A DNA stretch of 64,000 nucleotides from Roseateles sp. YR242. GTDB lineage: Bacteria > Pseudomonadota > Gammaproteobacteria > Burkholderiales > Burkholderiaceae_C. Positions 27,801 through 37,986 of the stretch are shown piece after piece (position 1 is the stretch's first letter; each line of letters opens with the position of its first letter). The stretch covers positions 347,594 through 411,593 of the forward strand of contig NZ_FOAV01000002.1 of assembly GCF_900109745.1 (NCBI RefSeq), given 5' to 3'. The notes beneath the pieces are model-generated. The model was not told where the DNA came from, did not search any database, and worked only from the letters and a program-made list of their open reading frames with translations. A program made the translations under genes and the position numbers.

Positions 27801-30800
27801 GGTCATCGAAGCCCACCGTGGCGGCGCTGCCGGCCAGGGCGTGGGCCAGGGGCTCGGCATCCTGCGGCAGGGGCGACTGCGGCAGCAGCGACCATTCGGT
27901 CAGTTCCACCTGCAGGCGACGCGAGCGCTCATCCGCCTCATTGAGGAAGATGTTGAACAGCGCAATGCTCAGGCGCAGCGGGCCGATGACCTTGATGCCT
28001 TCGTCGCTTTCCTCGGCCAGGGCGTCGTCAGCTTCGGAGGCTTCCACCGACGTGCCACCCACCAGGCTCAGCACCGGGGCGGCATGGTCCACGGTTTCCG
28101 GCGCAAACGCCTGCTCGATGATGGGCTCGCCCGCTGGCGGCAGTTCTTCCGCCGTGGGCGCGCTGATCAGCTCGCTGGTCAGGTCCAGTTCCAGATCGAT
28201 CGGCTCGGCGGCGGGCGCGGCGCCCAGGTCCAGGCCGGACAGGTCCAGCTTGTCCAGGTCGAGCTCGTCGGCGGCTGCCACCGGCAGGCCGTCGTCCAGC
28301 GGCACCGGCGCGGTGGCTTCGACTTCGACCGGCGTCACGTCATCAGGCCAGCCTTCCGGCATGTCGAGCGACTGCGTCGGCTCTTCAACAATCGAAGCGA
28401 CCGGCAGTTCCACCAGTTCCGGAACTTCCACCAGCTCCGGCACTTCGAACGACAGCGGTTGCGCATCGGCGGAAACCGCGGCAGCGGTCAATGCGGGCAG
28501 GTCCAGCGCCGCATCGAGTTGCGGCACGTCGCGGGTGAGTTCCGGCACTTCGGAGGGGAAGTCCAGCGACAGATCCAGCGTGGGCTCGTCCACGGCGGTG
28601 GGCACCGCCAGCGGCGGCACATCCAGGCCAGGCAGTTCCAGCGCAGGCAGACCGTCCACGGCGGCAGGCGCCGGGGCAGCAGCCAGGGGCGACAGTTCGA
28701 TCTCGTCCAGCGTCTCGATGGCGCTGGGCAGCTCGGCGACCTCGATGATCTCCGGCACTTCGACCAGTTCCGGCACGTCGGCCGGGACCACCACCGGCGC
28801 GGCCACCGGGGCAGCAGCCACGGGGGCCACCACCGGCGCCGCAGCCACGGGCGCGGCCGAGACCTTCAGCGGTTCATAGCGGTTGTTCAGGCGCAGTGCA
28901 TCGGCAGCGGCACGGAACGGCGCGCTGTGGAAGCCATGCGGGCGCTTCTCGCCAATGGCGGATGCCCAGGCCTGGAAGGCATCCAGCGACTCATTGCTGA
29001 GGCGCAGCAGGTCGGCGTCGGCCTGCGGATGTTCAGACAGGCGATGGTTGAAGAGCTGTTCAAAGGCCCAGCCCGCTTCACCAAACTCGTTCAGCCCGAC
29101 CATGCGGGAACTGCCCTTGAGCGTGTGGAAAGCGCGGCGGACAGTCGTCAGCTCTTCGCGGTTGTTGCTGTCGCGGGCCAGCGTGGCCAACGCATCGCGA
29201 GCGGTGGTGACCACCTCGGACACTTCTTCAAGGAAGATTTCCAGCATCTCCTCGTCGACAGCGGCCTCTTCCTGCGGAATCGGGGCGCTTTCGGGCACGG
29301 CGGGCGGCGCCACCGGGGCCGAAGCCTCGATGAACTGCTGCAGCGACGTGGCGGCGGAGGTGCTTTCCGGGCCGGCGGTCAGCAGTTGCTGCTGAGCCTG
29401 CTGGGCGGCCTGAGCCAGGCCCAGGTCGTCGGCGGCACGGGCTTCCTGCGAGATGCGTTCGAGGTCGCGTGCCAGGTCTTCGGCCGGGCGCTCGCCCTGG
29501 GCCACCGCCTGTGCGGTCGCCTGGAGCTGGTCCATCAGCTGCGGGGCGGCAGCCGGCTCCTCGTTGGCCGGTTCCTGCACCGGGTGATGCTCGCTCTCGC
29601 GGCCCACCAGGGATTGCAGCAGGCCGGTCGCATCGTCGAAGCGGAACATCCGCTTGGCCAGATGCGGCTGGACACTCAGCATGTCGATCAGGAAACCGAG
29701 CGCACCCAGGTTATTGGCCAGGCGGTCGAACTGGGCACGGGAGCCGGGCAACGCCGGGTCCACTTCCGTCTGCGCCAGTTCATCCACCTGGTCACGCATG
29801 CGCAGCGCGGCCTGGGCGGCTTGAGACAGCCCCAGCACGCTGAACACACCACGCATGGTCTGCAGTTGGCCCGGGACCGGGATCAACTGGTCGCGCTTGG
29901 TGGGGTCGCGGAAATATTCGTCGCACTGGCGCTCGACCTCGGAGAGGCTGGCGCGCAGTTCATGCACCACGGAGCCCAGGGTCTGGCGGTCCGCCACGCG
30001 GCGGTACAGCTCTTCCATCCAGGCTTCGAGCGGCTCGGGCGGCTGGCCGTGAGCCACCGCTTCGATGCGGCGCGACAGGCTGCTCACCCGTTCGGCCTGC
30101 TCGGGCTGGTCGAAGGCCTCGTCCTCGAGGGCCGCTTCCAGATAGAGCATCGCCGTGGCGATTTCCATGGCCAGCGTGGGTTCGGGCGGACGGCCCGAAC
30201 GCAGCGTCGTCACGACGGCACGGCGCAGGGTGTCGCCCAGCACATCCCCGTTGGGGAAGAGCTTGGTCAGCGACTCCGCCACACCGGCGAATTGTTCGTC
30301 CAGGCCACCGAGGCGGTGGGTCTCGCCTTCAGCGGCAGAGCCCCACGATTCCTTGGCGGTGGCCACCCGGCGCTTGGCCGCCTGCACCCAGGTCGGGTCG
30401 ATCTTGCCCAGGGTGTCGTCGCGGTAATCCACGACCGGCGCTTCCACCAGGCCATAGGCCACCTGCACCGCCTCCAGGCGGGGGGCGGTACCGGCGGCCG
30501 GGTGCTTGGCAGCGGCGGCGAAGAACAGCAGGTCCTTGGCCAGACGTTCGGACGGCGCGGCATCACGGCCGGCGCGCAGTTGCGCCAGCAGGCGCGAGCC
30601 CAGACGCTTGACCAGCGTGTCCACCGGCAACAGTCCGCGGGACTGCGCTTCGAACTGGGCCGAGGCCAGCATCCACAAAGTGCGACCATGCGGCTGGGTC
30701 TGCGTGAGGGCCAGGCCGGCGCACAGGTCGCTCAGCAACTGGCCCTGGCCCGGGGCGGGGGCACGCATCTGCTTGAGCAGCAGCGCCTCGAAGGGCGCAC

Positions 30801-31338
30801 GCATCTGCTCCGGCGTCAGGGCACGCACCGCCTTGTCGGCCGGCAGGTCACGCCAGCGGAACTCCTGCGTCCACAGGTCGGCCGGGTGAATACGGCCCGC
30901 GCCGTTGAGTTCCTGCAAGGTCTGGTAGGCCGGGAACAGCGCCAGCGAGCTGGGCTGGCCGCCGGCCAGGGTCTTGGCGATAAAGGCCAGGACGGCAAAG
31001 TCGGCCCGCTCGACCGCCTCCACCTCCGCCACCGACACCGTCGCCGGGTTTTCGGCCAGGCGGAACAGGGTGGCCTCGGCGGCACGCAGCAACTGCGCCG
31101 CCGCCGGCAGGCTGACCACCGACAGCACGCCGGCTGCCTGGTGCATTTGTTGGGCTGCTCCCTGCAGCGCCGGGCTGGGCTGGCCTTCGCCGCCCAGGGT
31201 GGTAGCGCGCGCGTCGGTATCGCGGAGCACACGGCGCATGGCCTTGTGCACCGATTCCAGCGTGCGACGCAGTTCCTCCTGGACCCAGGCCAAGGGGCTC
31301 AAGTCTGCGGGGAACTCGGATTCGCGCGAAAGGTCCAT
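24871..31338 (-). CDS. chpA: Type IV pilus chemosensory hybrid histidine kinase ChpA/PilL
   Basis: The CheA-like core of the Pil-Chp system that controls pilus extension and twitching. The 2155-residue protein has five Hpt-like segments. Two are degenerate, without a usable histidine (near 65 and 493). Three have one: FHTLKGSSRMVGL near 742, [12 protein letters not shown] near 1165 and LHTFKGGARLAG near 1349. Pro/Ala/Glu-rich linkers (about 800-1100 and 1430-1540) separate them. Then come dimerisation, HATPase (HLLRNSVVHGIEP, GRGVGMDVVRSEV), CheW and a C-terminal receiver with D near 2077 (VLSDIEMP). It follows pilJ directly; no pilK or chpB lies between or after. Confidence 0.96.
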   Translation of the reverse strand: MDLSRESEFPADLSPLAWVQEELRRTLESVHKAMRRVLRDTDARATTLGGEGQPSPALQGAAQQMHQAAGVLSVVSLPAAAQLLRAAEATLFRLAENPATVSVAEVEAVERADFAVLAFIAKTLAGGQPSSLALFPAYQTLQELNGAGRIHPADLWTQEFRWRDLPADKAVRALTPEQMRAPFEALLLKQMRAPAPGQGQLLSDLCAGLALTQTQPHGRTLWMLASAQFEAQSRGLLPVDTLVKRLGSRLLAQLRAGRDAAPSERLAKDLLFFAAAAKHPAAGTAPRLEAVQVAYGLVEAPVVDYRDDTLGKIDPTWVQAAKRRVATAKESWGSAAEGETHRLGGLDEQFAGVAESLTKLFPNGDVLGDTLRRAVVTTLRSGRPPEPTLAMEIATAMLYLEAALEDEAFDQPEQAERVSSLSRRIEAVAHGQPPEPLEAWMEELYRRVADRQTLGSVVHELRASLSEVERQCDEYFRDPTKRDQLIPVPGQLQTMRGVFSVLGLSQAAQAALRMRDQVDELAQTEVDPALPGSRAQFDRLANNLGALGFLIDMLSVQPHLAKRMFRFDDATGLLQSLVGRESEHHPVQEPANEEPAAAPQLMDQLQATAQAVAQGERPAEDLARDLERISQEARAADDLGLAQAAQQAQQQLLTAGPESTSAATSLQQFIEASAPVAPPAVPESAPIPQEEAAVDEEMLEIFLEEVSEVVTTARDALATLARDSNNREELTTVRRAFHTLKGSSRMVGLNEFGEAGWAFEQLFNHRLSEHPQADADLLRLSNESLDAFQAWASAIGEKRPHGFHSAPFRAAADALRLNNRYEPLKVSAAPVAAAPVVAPVAAAPVAAPVVVPADVPELVEVPEIIEVAELPSAIETLDEIELSPLAAAPAPAAVDGLPALELPGLDVPPLAVPTAVDEPTLDLSLDFPSEVPELTRDVPQLDAALDLPALTAAAVSADAQPLSFEVPELVEVPELVELPVASIVEEPTQSLDMPEGWPDDVTPVEVEATAPVPLDDGLPVAAADELDLDKLDLSGLDLGAAPAAEPIDLELDLTSELISAPTAEELPPAGEPIIEQAFAPETVDHAAPVLSLVGGTSVEASEADDALAEESDEGIKVIGPLRLSIALFNIFLNEADERSRRLQVELTEWSLLPQSPLPQDAEPLAHALAGSAATVGFDDLSTLSRALEHALGRAQGHEVADPTLFQRGSDEIRRLLHQFAAGFLKEVEAELLAELQLFQPGAPLPDGAQDSDEGLLAMTLDEVSTAAQSSDAHVPPAYLAAAAPVVAHEPDDLLADDDFDFSLPDQIEPELMPIFEEEAEDLLRQLHASLREWAAQPQDSSRASACMRVLHTFKGGARLAGAMRLGEQAHNLESQIERLIGDGKADHGEVTALQDLADALEFSFQTLQRDWRNPAPVVPAPMAAPVAAPVPAPAPVAAPAPVVEAPATPEVVEAIEVPAVVQAPAELPVEGSDAIPAPAIEPVAAAVQAPAPAVAAPVPAAAPVVASPTAPADIEIDWAHFSEVADLGQPMESAPVAPAAQVRVRGVLLERMAALSGEVAIRRARLESELGQMRTLLGDLDDNLERLRTQLRELELQAEARIAARQEAAQATGKDFDPLEFDRYTRFQELTRMLAESVNDVATVQRGLQRNVAAGEDELAGQSRLTRELQDDLLRTRMVEFDSSLGERLHRVVRQAARESGKQAQLEVRGGGVELDRSVLERLTGAFEHLLRNSVVHGIEPAATREAAGKTPTGRITLSLHQEGNEIQVRFSDDGAGLPLDRIRARGESQGLIQAGQTLTNKQLMELIYEPGFSTAESLTEMAGRGVGMDVVRSEVNTLGGYVITDSTPGQGASFELRVPLTTALTQVVVLRYGDRRVAVPASLMLSVQRLTAEQVEKAYQDGFITAAGEQLPFYWLGGLMHHSERGLAQGKTLPVVLVHSAQQRLALHVDEVLGNQEVVVKNLGPQLMQVPGLAGISLLASGDVALIYNPVALANRYGHAAQQRVHDSAAASHVVVETPREPLPPLVMVVDDSLTVRRVTQRMLEREGYRVLLAKDGLDAMERLAGDELPAVVLSDIEMPRMDGFDLVRNLRADGRLRALPVIMITSRIAQKHRDYAQQLGVDDYLGKPYDEEHLLGLIARYTSQNLAGQAVVS

Positions 31339-31415
31339 GCTCGCTCTTTATTGTCGCTTTGTTGTGGTGGGCGCTGTGGTGGCCGTGATCCCTGTGTGGC
31401 GATGGCCGCTCAGGG

Positions 31416-33686
31416 TCAGTTGACCACCTTGAATCGCGCCACCGACTGCTTCAGCGCTTCAGCCGACCGTGACAGTTCATGCACCATCTGGGCCGTGGAA
31501 CGCGTACCTTCGGAGGTCTGCTCGGTCACCGCGAAGATGTGCTGGATGTTCGCACCGACTTCGTTGGCTGCGCGGGCTTCGTTCTGGGTAACGTTGGTAA
31601 TTTCACCAATCAGTTCGTCCAGGCGACGAGACACCGAGTCAATGTCTTCCAGCGCGCGACCGGCCGCATCGGACAGCTTGGTACCTTCCACCACACCCAG
31701 CGTGGAGCGTTCCATAGCGGCCACGGCGTCGTGCGTGTCAGTCTGAATGGTCTTCACCAGCGCGGCAATCCGGCGTGTCGCGTCAGCGGAACGTTCCGCC
31801 AGACGCTGCACTTCTTCCGCCACCACCGAGAAGCCGCGGCCGGCTTCACCGGCGGACGCTGCCTGGATGGCCGCGTTCAGCGCCAGCACGTTCGTCTGCT
31901 CGGTAATGTCCGAGATCAGCTCCGTGATCTCGCCAATTTCCTGCGACGACTCGCCCAGACGCTTGATCCGCTTGGAGGTTTCCTGGATCTGGTCACGAAT
32001 CTGGTTCATACCGCCGATGTTGTTCTGCATGGCCTGCAGACCCTGTTCAGCGGCTTGACGGGATTGGCGGGCCACGTCGGCAGTGGACTGCGCCTGCGCG
32101 GACACGTCGTTGATTCGGTGCGCCATCTGCAGCACGGCCTCACCAGTGGCACGAATCTCGTGCAGCTGTTCGGTCGAAGCGGCCAGCAGCTCGGTGGACG
32201 TCTGGTCGACCTGAGCGGTCGTGTCCGTCACCCGTACGGCCGTGGTTTGCACTTGGTGCACCAGGCTGCGCAGTTCTTCCACGGTGTAGTTCACCGAGTC
32301 GGCGATCGCGCCCGTGATGTCTTCCGTCACCGTGGCCTGGTGGGTCAAGTCACCTTCAGCCACCGTCTGCAGTTCGTTCATCAGACGCAGAATGGCGGCC
32401 TGGTTGGCGTCATTGACGCGCTTGGCTTCCTGCTCCTGGGCTTCCGCTTCGCGACGCTGTTCGTCGGCGAGCTGGGCACGACGGGCCTGGTCGTTCACGT
32501 ACAGACGCAGGAACCCGACCGAACCGGCCACCAGGGCCACCAGCGACAGCACCATGCCGATCAGCAGCAGCGGGTTCAGGCCACCAGCAGAAGCCAGGCC
32601 GTTGGACAGCTCGCCCAGGTCCTTACGCAGCACTTCGCTGTCGTTCAGGATGGCGGTCTGCGCTTCCCGCGAGGACACCAGGCCTTGCAGGTTGGACAGA
32701 ATGGCGGTCGCCTGGGTACGGGTCTGGTCGTACTGGCCCAGCAGCACCTTCAGGCGCTCACGCACCTGCGGGTCCTTGGCACCGTTCAGGCGCAGTTCGG
32801 GGTTGCCGTCCAGCAGGGCCTGGGCGATTTCCCGGAAGGCGTTCAAGTCCTTGCCCAGCAGGAACACGGCCTCGGGGCTCACGCCGTCCTGGGTCAGGAA
32901 TTCGTTGGCGGACTTGCCGATACGCTGGGTCAGCATCACCAGCTGGCCCACCGCGGCCACTTCACCGGTGGAGGCATTGCCCTGGATGGACAGCGAGGCC
33001 ACGGCCTCGGCGCTTTCCAGCAGGTCGGACGACTGGCGGTTAATGGCGCGCAGCGCGGCACCCACCTGCGTCAGCACCTTTTCCTGGGCCAGCATCACCT
33101 TGGTGTTCTTGTCGGCGCGCTCCACCATGGGGGCGATCTTGTCGAGCAGCGGCTTGACCGAGCCCGGGGCTTCGGACAGCGTGTCGGAGCCTTCACGCAG
33201 GCCGGCGATCACGCTCGTCAGCACCTGCGAGCTTTCCTTCATTTCGGGGAAGGCGTTCTTGTTGCCCAGCAGGGCCGTCGAGACCGCCTTGGCCAGACGC
33301 TGCGATTCCGTCATCGCCTGACCGGCGCCGGCCACCTGGTCGGCGGCGCGGTTGGAGCCCACCAGGCTCAAGGTCACGGTCAGCACGGTGCCGACCAGAC
33401 CGGCCGCCACCAGGGCGGTCAGCAAGCCGGTACGACGCGGCGCCTGCGGGGGCAGCTTGGGCATCGGGCTGGACGGCTTTTCCGTGGCCGAAGCGGTCGG
33501 CTGGAAGCCGGCGCCCGTGTCCTGGAACTCGGCAGTGGGCTGCGCCGTGGTGATGATCGAGGGCTGGAAGTCCTGCGATTCATCAGCGCCCGAGGTGGCC
33601 TCGGTCGTCGGGCCGGTGTCGTCGATATCGACGTCCGCCTTGCCCTCGTTTTTGCCCTTGTTCTTGATTTTGTCCAGGAAGCTCAT
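31416..33686 (-). CDS. pilJ: Type IV pilus methyl-accepting chemoreceptor PilJ
   Basis: The single dedicated receptor of the Pil-Chp array. The 756-residue protein has a charged, Pro-rich cytoplasmic N-terminus of about 85 residues. A membrane helix (about 94-114), a PilJ-type periplasmic domain, and a second helix ([20 protein letters not shown]) follow. The signalling domain contains [20 protein letters not shown]. The start is the ATG at 33686 preceded by GAGGG; a GTG one codon earlier is less likely. It lies between pilI and chpA. Confidence 0.96.
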   Translation of the reverse strand: MSFLDKIKNKGKNEGKADVDIDDTGPTTEATSGADESQDFQPSIITTAQPTAEFQDTGAGFQPTASATEKPSSPMPKLPPQAPRRTGLLTALVAAGLVGTVLTVTLSLVGSNRAADQVAGAGQAMTESQRLAKAVSTALLGNKNAFPEMKESSQVLTSVIAGLREGSDTLSEAPGSVKPLLDKIAPMVERADKNTKVMLAQEKVLTQVGAALRAINRQSSDLLESAEAVASLSIQGNASTGEVAAVGQLVMLTQRIGKSANEFLTQDGVSPEAVFLLGKDLNAFREIAQALLDGNPELRLNGAKDPQVRERLKVLLGQYDQTRTQATAILSNLQGLVSSREAQTAILNDSEVLRKDLGELSNGLASAGGLNPLLLIGMVLSLVALVAGSVGFLRLYVNDQARRAQLADEQRREAEAQEQEAKRVNDANQAAILRLMNELQTVAEGDLTHQATVTEDITGAIADSVNYTVEELRSLVHQVQTTAVRVTDTTAQVDQTSTELLAASTEQLHEIRATGEAVLQMAHRINDVSAQAQSTADVARQSRQAAEQGLQAMQNNIGGMNQIRDQIQETSKRIKRLGESSQEIGEITELISDITEQTNVLALNAAIQAASAGEAGRGFSVVAEEVQRLAERSADATRRIAALVKTIQTDTHDAVAAMERSTLGVVEGTKLSDAAGRALEDIDSVSRRLDELIGEITNVTQNEARAANEVGANIQHIFAVTEQTSEGTRSTAQMVHELSRSAEALKQSVARFKVVN

Positions 33687-33744
33687 CACACCCTCGTTTG
33701 GTCTCGTTTCGTCGAAGCTGGCCCGGTCAGGCCGCCTTGAGGCA

Positions 33745-34263
33745 TCAGTTCAAAACAATGCGCAGGAATTGGGGATGCAGGATCAATGCATCCAGGTCCA
33801 GCACCTGCCAGCGTCGACCTTGTCCGTCACGCATGCGCGTGGGGGCGAAGTCGGGATGGCCGGCCGTATCCGGCTCGGCCTGAAGCTGTTCGTCGCCGCG
33901 CAGGCCGAGGAGCTGGTCCACCAGCAGCGCGCAGTTGATACCCAGCTCCGGGTTGATCGACACCAACCGATGGGCAGGCGTCAGTGAAGTGGCGCCCCGC
34001 AGGCCCAGGAAGGCCGACAGGTCCACCACCGTATGCAAGCCGCCCCGCAGGTTGGCCACGCCCAGCATCCACGGCTGGGTGTAGGGCACCTGCTGCAGCG
34101 GCACAGGGGTAAAGATTTCGCCGGACTGTTTCAGGGGCAGCAGCAAGCCCAGGCCGGCGCATTCGACGGCCAGCCAATTGGCGGCTTGCGGCGCTTCACG
34201 CGCCGCCTGCATCCGTTGCGCCAGACGTTGCTGGAGATCGCGCAGGGCTTGCTTGTTGGCCAT
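33745..34263 (-). CDS. pilI: CheW-like adaptor PilI
   Basis: The adaptor joins receptor PilJ to kinase ChpA. The 172-residue protein is a single CheW domain with [22 protein letters not shown] and [18 protein letters not shown]. It starts 3 bp after the pilH stop codon, so the two are tightly coupled, and lies 58 bp before pilJ. Confidence 0.94.
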   Translation of the reverse strand: MANKQALRDLQQRLAQRMQAAREAPQAANWLAVECAGLGLLLPLKQSGEIFTPVPLQQVPYTQPWMLGVANLRGGLHTVVDLSAFLGLRGATSLTPAHRLVSINPELGINCALLVDQLLGLRGDEQLQAEPDTAGHPDFAPTRMRDGQGRRWQVLDLDALILHPQFLRIVLN

Positions 34264-34266
34264 AGG

Positions 34267-34632
34267 TCAGCCCAATGCCTTGATCTTGGCGATCAGTTCG
34301 TCGGCCTTGACCGGCTTGACGACATAGTCGCGCGCACCTTGACGCATGCCCCAGACCTTGTCGGTTTCCTGGTTCTTGCTGGTGCAGATGACCACCGGCA
34401 CGTCGGCATAACGCTCGTCACGGGTGATGGCGCGGGTCAGCTGGAAGCCGTTCTGGCCGGGCATGACCACGTCCATCAGGATCAGGTCGGGCTTTTCCTC
34501 TTCCAGGCGCTTCATGGCCTCTTCGCCGTTTTCGGCGGTGCGGACGGTATACCCGCGCTTGGTCAGCAACTCGGTGAGGTGGTGCAGCTCGGTCTTCGAA
34601 TCATCGACGACCAGGATTTTTTGGATGGACAT
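34267..34632 (-). CDS. pilH: CheY-like response regulator PilH
   Basis: A stand-alone receiver domain of 121 residues that in the Pil-Chp system works against PilG on pilus retraction. Acidic D10-D11, phospho-acceptor D54 (LILMDVVMPG), and K104 (VVKPV) are all present. The start is the ATG at 34632, behind a GGGAG ribosome site; the longer frame upstream is not family-like. It lies 124 bp after pilG, with two hairpins in between. Confidence 0.95.
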   Translation of the reverse strand: MSIQKILVVDDSKTELHHLTELLTKRGYTVRTAENGEEAMKRLEEEKPDLILMDVVMPGQNGFQLTRAITRDERYADVPVVICTSKNQETDKVWGMRQGARDYVVKPVKADELIAKIKALG

Positions 34633-34648
34633 GAATGCTCCCAGGTAA

Positions 34649-34738
34649 CGCGGCCAGACTTCGGCCGCGATGGCCTTTTGTCGGGGATGATGAGATTGAC
34701 AGGAAACTCGGAAGATCAAACGCCGCGAAGTCGCGGCG
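34649..34738 (-). other. Two hairpins between pilG and pilH
   Basis: The pilG-proximal hairpin has 8-bp arms CGCCGCGA/TCGCGGCG (34721-34728 and 34731-34738) followed on the minus strand by TTTGATCTT, a weak terminator. The second has 7-bp arms CGCGGCC/GGCCGCG (34649-34655, 34663-34669), near the pilH start. They may tune pilG versus pilH expression. Confidence 0.45.
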
Positions 34739-34756
34739 GTGTGATGTTGTTGACGT

Positions 34757-35137
34757 TCAGGCCTCGCGCCTGTGTTGCTGTACCGCCTGTAGCAACTGGT
34801 CCTTAGTGAACGGTTTGGTCAGATAGTCCTGCGAGCCCACCATCCGGCCGCGGGCCTTGTCGAACAGGCCGTCCTTGGAGGACAGCATGATCACGGGCAC
34901 CGACGCGAACTGCGGGTTGCGCTTGATGATGGCGCAGGTCTGGTAACCGTCCAGGCGAGGCATGAGGATGTCGCAGAACACGAGGTCAGGCTGGTAGTCG
35001 CTCAGCTTGGCGAGGGCGTCGAAGCCATCCTCCGCCAGCACCACCTGATGCCCGCCCTGCTTCAGAAAGATTTCTGCGCTTCGGCGGATGGTGTTGCTGT
35101 CGTCGATGACCAGCACCTTGGTGGCCTTGGATTCCAA
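34757..35137 (-). CDS. pilG: CheY-like response regulator PilG
   Basis: A 126-residue stand-alone receiver, first gene of the Pil-Chp operon, which promotes pilus extension when phosphorylated. D12-D13, phospho-acceptor D56 (LVFCDILMP) and K108 (LTKPF) are in place. The start codon is a TTG at 35137. It gives the family start MESKATKVLVIDDS and follows a GGAG ribosome site by 6 nt, and no ATG fits. The 167 bp upstream, towards rubA, hold no gene. Confidence 0.95.
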   Translation of the reverse strand: MESKATKVLVIDDSNTIRRSAEIFLKQGGHQVVLAEDGFDALAKLSDYQPDLVFCDILMPRLDGYQTCAIIKRNPQFASVPVIMLSSKDGLFDKARGRMVGSQDYLTKPFTKDQLLQAVQQHRREA

Positions 35138-35304
35138 GCTGTTCTCCGTAAATGTCAGACCAGGGTCGTCAGTGTTGTTGCGAATCGGGGCCGGGCGAAA
35201 TTCGAACGGACAGGTTCCGTGATCCGTTCCGCACTCGGCACCGCTTTGTGTCAGTCTGGCGGGCGAGCTTCAGGGGGCTGAGGCCTCCCCGAGCTCGAAT
35301 CCGC

Positions 35305-35496
35305 TCAGATCTGGACCATTTCGAAGTCTTCCTTGCGGGCACCGCACTCCGGGCAGGTCCAGTTCATGTTCACATCTTCCCAACGCGTGCCGGCGGCGAT
35401 ACCGTGCTCGGGGTCTCCCGCGGCCTCGTCATAAATCCAGCCACAGATCAGGCACATCCAGGTCCTTGCTTCGCTCACGATGGGTTGACTTTGCAT
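35305..35496 (-). CDS. rubA: Rubredoxin
   Basis: A 63-residue one-iron electron carrier. Its Fe(SCys)4 site is formed by the pairs CLICGWIYDE and CPECGARKEDF. It lies upstream of the pil chemosensory genes, a recurrent arrangement in beta- and gammaproteobacteria, and is divergent from thiD. The start is the ATG at 35496; a GTG one codon earlier is also possible. Its redox partner is not encoded nearby. Confidence 0.96.
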   Translation of the reverse strand: MQSQPIVSEARTWMCLICGWIYDEAAGDPEHGIAAGTRWEDVNMNWTCPECGARKEDFEMVQI

Positions 35497-35498
35497 CA

Positions 35499-35521
35499 CT
35501 ACAATGATCGAAAGATTGTAG
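35499..35521. promoter_or_regulatory. Inverted repeat with -10-like TACAAT at the rubA start
   Basis: Arms CTACAAT (35499-35505) and ATTGTAG (35515-35521) are separated by 9 bp. The right arm reads TACAAT on the minus strand, a good -10 for rubA, 18 bp from its ATG. The symmetry could also be an operator. Confidence 0.4.
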
Positions 35522-35629
35522 CCAAGCCCCCTGGGTATCCCGGAGGGCAGAAGTACCGATGAAACAACAGTTAAAAGCGGTCCTTCGTCACATTTCGCGC
35601 ATCAGTTCACGGCTTCCCGCCGACCATCC

Positions 35630-36595
35630 ATGAGCCGTCAAGACCCATCTCCCCAAGATCCCGACCAGCCTGGCGCCCAACCCGGTGAGGAACAGGAATC
35701 TCCGCCGCCGGCGTGCGTCATGAGCTTCAACGCGAGTGACCCCAGTGGTGCCGGCGGCAGCGCGGGCGACGTGGCCACCATTGCGGCCATGGGCGCCCAC
35801 GCCCTGCCGGTGGTGACCGCTATTGTGATGCGCGACACCGCCGAAGTGTTCGACCACCAGACACTGGACGGCGACTGCATCGTCGAGCAGGCCCGCTCCA
35901 TCCTGGAGGATGTGCCCGTGGCCGCCTGGAAGGTGGGGTTCCTGGGCAGCGCCGAGGGCATCTCCTCGGTGGCCGAGGTGCTGTCCGACTATCCGGACGT
36001 GCCGCTGGTGGCCTATCTGCCCAGCATTGCCTGGCTGGACGAAGAGCAGCAGCAGAGCTACCTGGATGCCTTCCGGGAACTGGTGCTGCCCCAGACCCTG
36101 GTGCTGGTGGGGAATCACAAGACCTTGAGCGACTGCCTGCTGCCTGACTGGGACGCGGACCGTCCGGCCTCACCCCGCGAACTCGCGGTGGCCGCCCACC
36201 AGCACGGTGCGGCGCATGTGCTGGTGACCGGTATCAGCCTGCCCAACCAGCACCTGGACAACGTGCTGGCGGGCCCGCAGGGCGCCATCACTGGCGAGAA
36301 GTTCGAACGTTTTGAAGCCAGCTTCGTCGGCGCTGGCGACACGCTGTCGGCGGCGTTGGCCGCCCTGCTGTCGGTAGGGTCCGAGCCGCATGACGCGGTC
36401 GGCGAGGCGCTGGCCTTCCTGGACCAGGCACTGGAAGCGGGCTTCAGGCCCGGCATGGGCAACGTGGTGCCAGACCGCTTCTTCTGGGCCCTGCCGCCCG
36501 GCGAAGAAGGCGAACCTGGCGAGGGCGAGCCCGTCGCCGCAGAAGAGCCCCACATCGAAGAGCCGCCCAGCCGCGGCCCCCGTCGTATCCACTGA
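35630..36595 (+). CDS. thiD: Hydroxymethylpyrimidine/phosphomethylpyrimidine kinase
   Basis: ThiD phosphorylates HMP and HMP-P for thiamine synthesis. The 321-residue protein has the ribokinase-like core with FNASDPSGAGGSAGDVATI near the start and the anion-hole motif FVGAGDTLSAA near 230-240. A Pro/Gln-rich N-terminal tail of about 28 residues and an acidic C-terminal tail of about 35 residues are additions to the core. It precedes hemL by 12 bp, so they are probably co-transcribed. Confidence 0.9.
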   Translation: MSRQDPSPQDPDQPGAQPGEEQESPPPACVMSFNASDPSGAGGSAGDVATIAAMGAHALPVVTAIVMRDTAEVFDHQTLDGDCIVEQARSILEDVPVAAWKVGFLGSAEGISSVAEVLSDYPDVPLVAYLPSIAWLDEEQQQSYLDAFRELVLPQTLVLVGNHKTLSDCLLPDWDADRPASPRELAVAAHQHGAAHVLVTGISLPNQHLDNVLAGPQGAITGEKFERFEASFVGAGDTLSAALAALLSVGSEPHDAVGEALAFLDQALEAGFRPGMGNVVPDRFFWALPPGEEGEPGEGEPVAAEEPHIEEPPSRGPRRIH

Positions 36596-36607
36596 TTTCC
36601 CGCCATC

Positions 36608-37894
<1,287 letters not shown>

Positions 37895-37986
37895 GCAAAG
37901 ACCGCGCCGGACCTGTCGCCAAGCACCAACCGTGAGACAGGTATTACTCTTGCTTACCCTTTGGTACAGCAGCTGAAGCACGAACC

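Noticed and set aside
24934..31746. A 2270-codon open frame on the plus strand opposite chpA
   Set aside because: It is exactly antisense to a gene with clear domains. The translation is rich in His, Gln, Arg and Gly, as expected of a shadow frame in GC-rich coding DNA.
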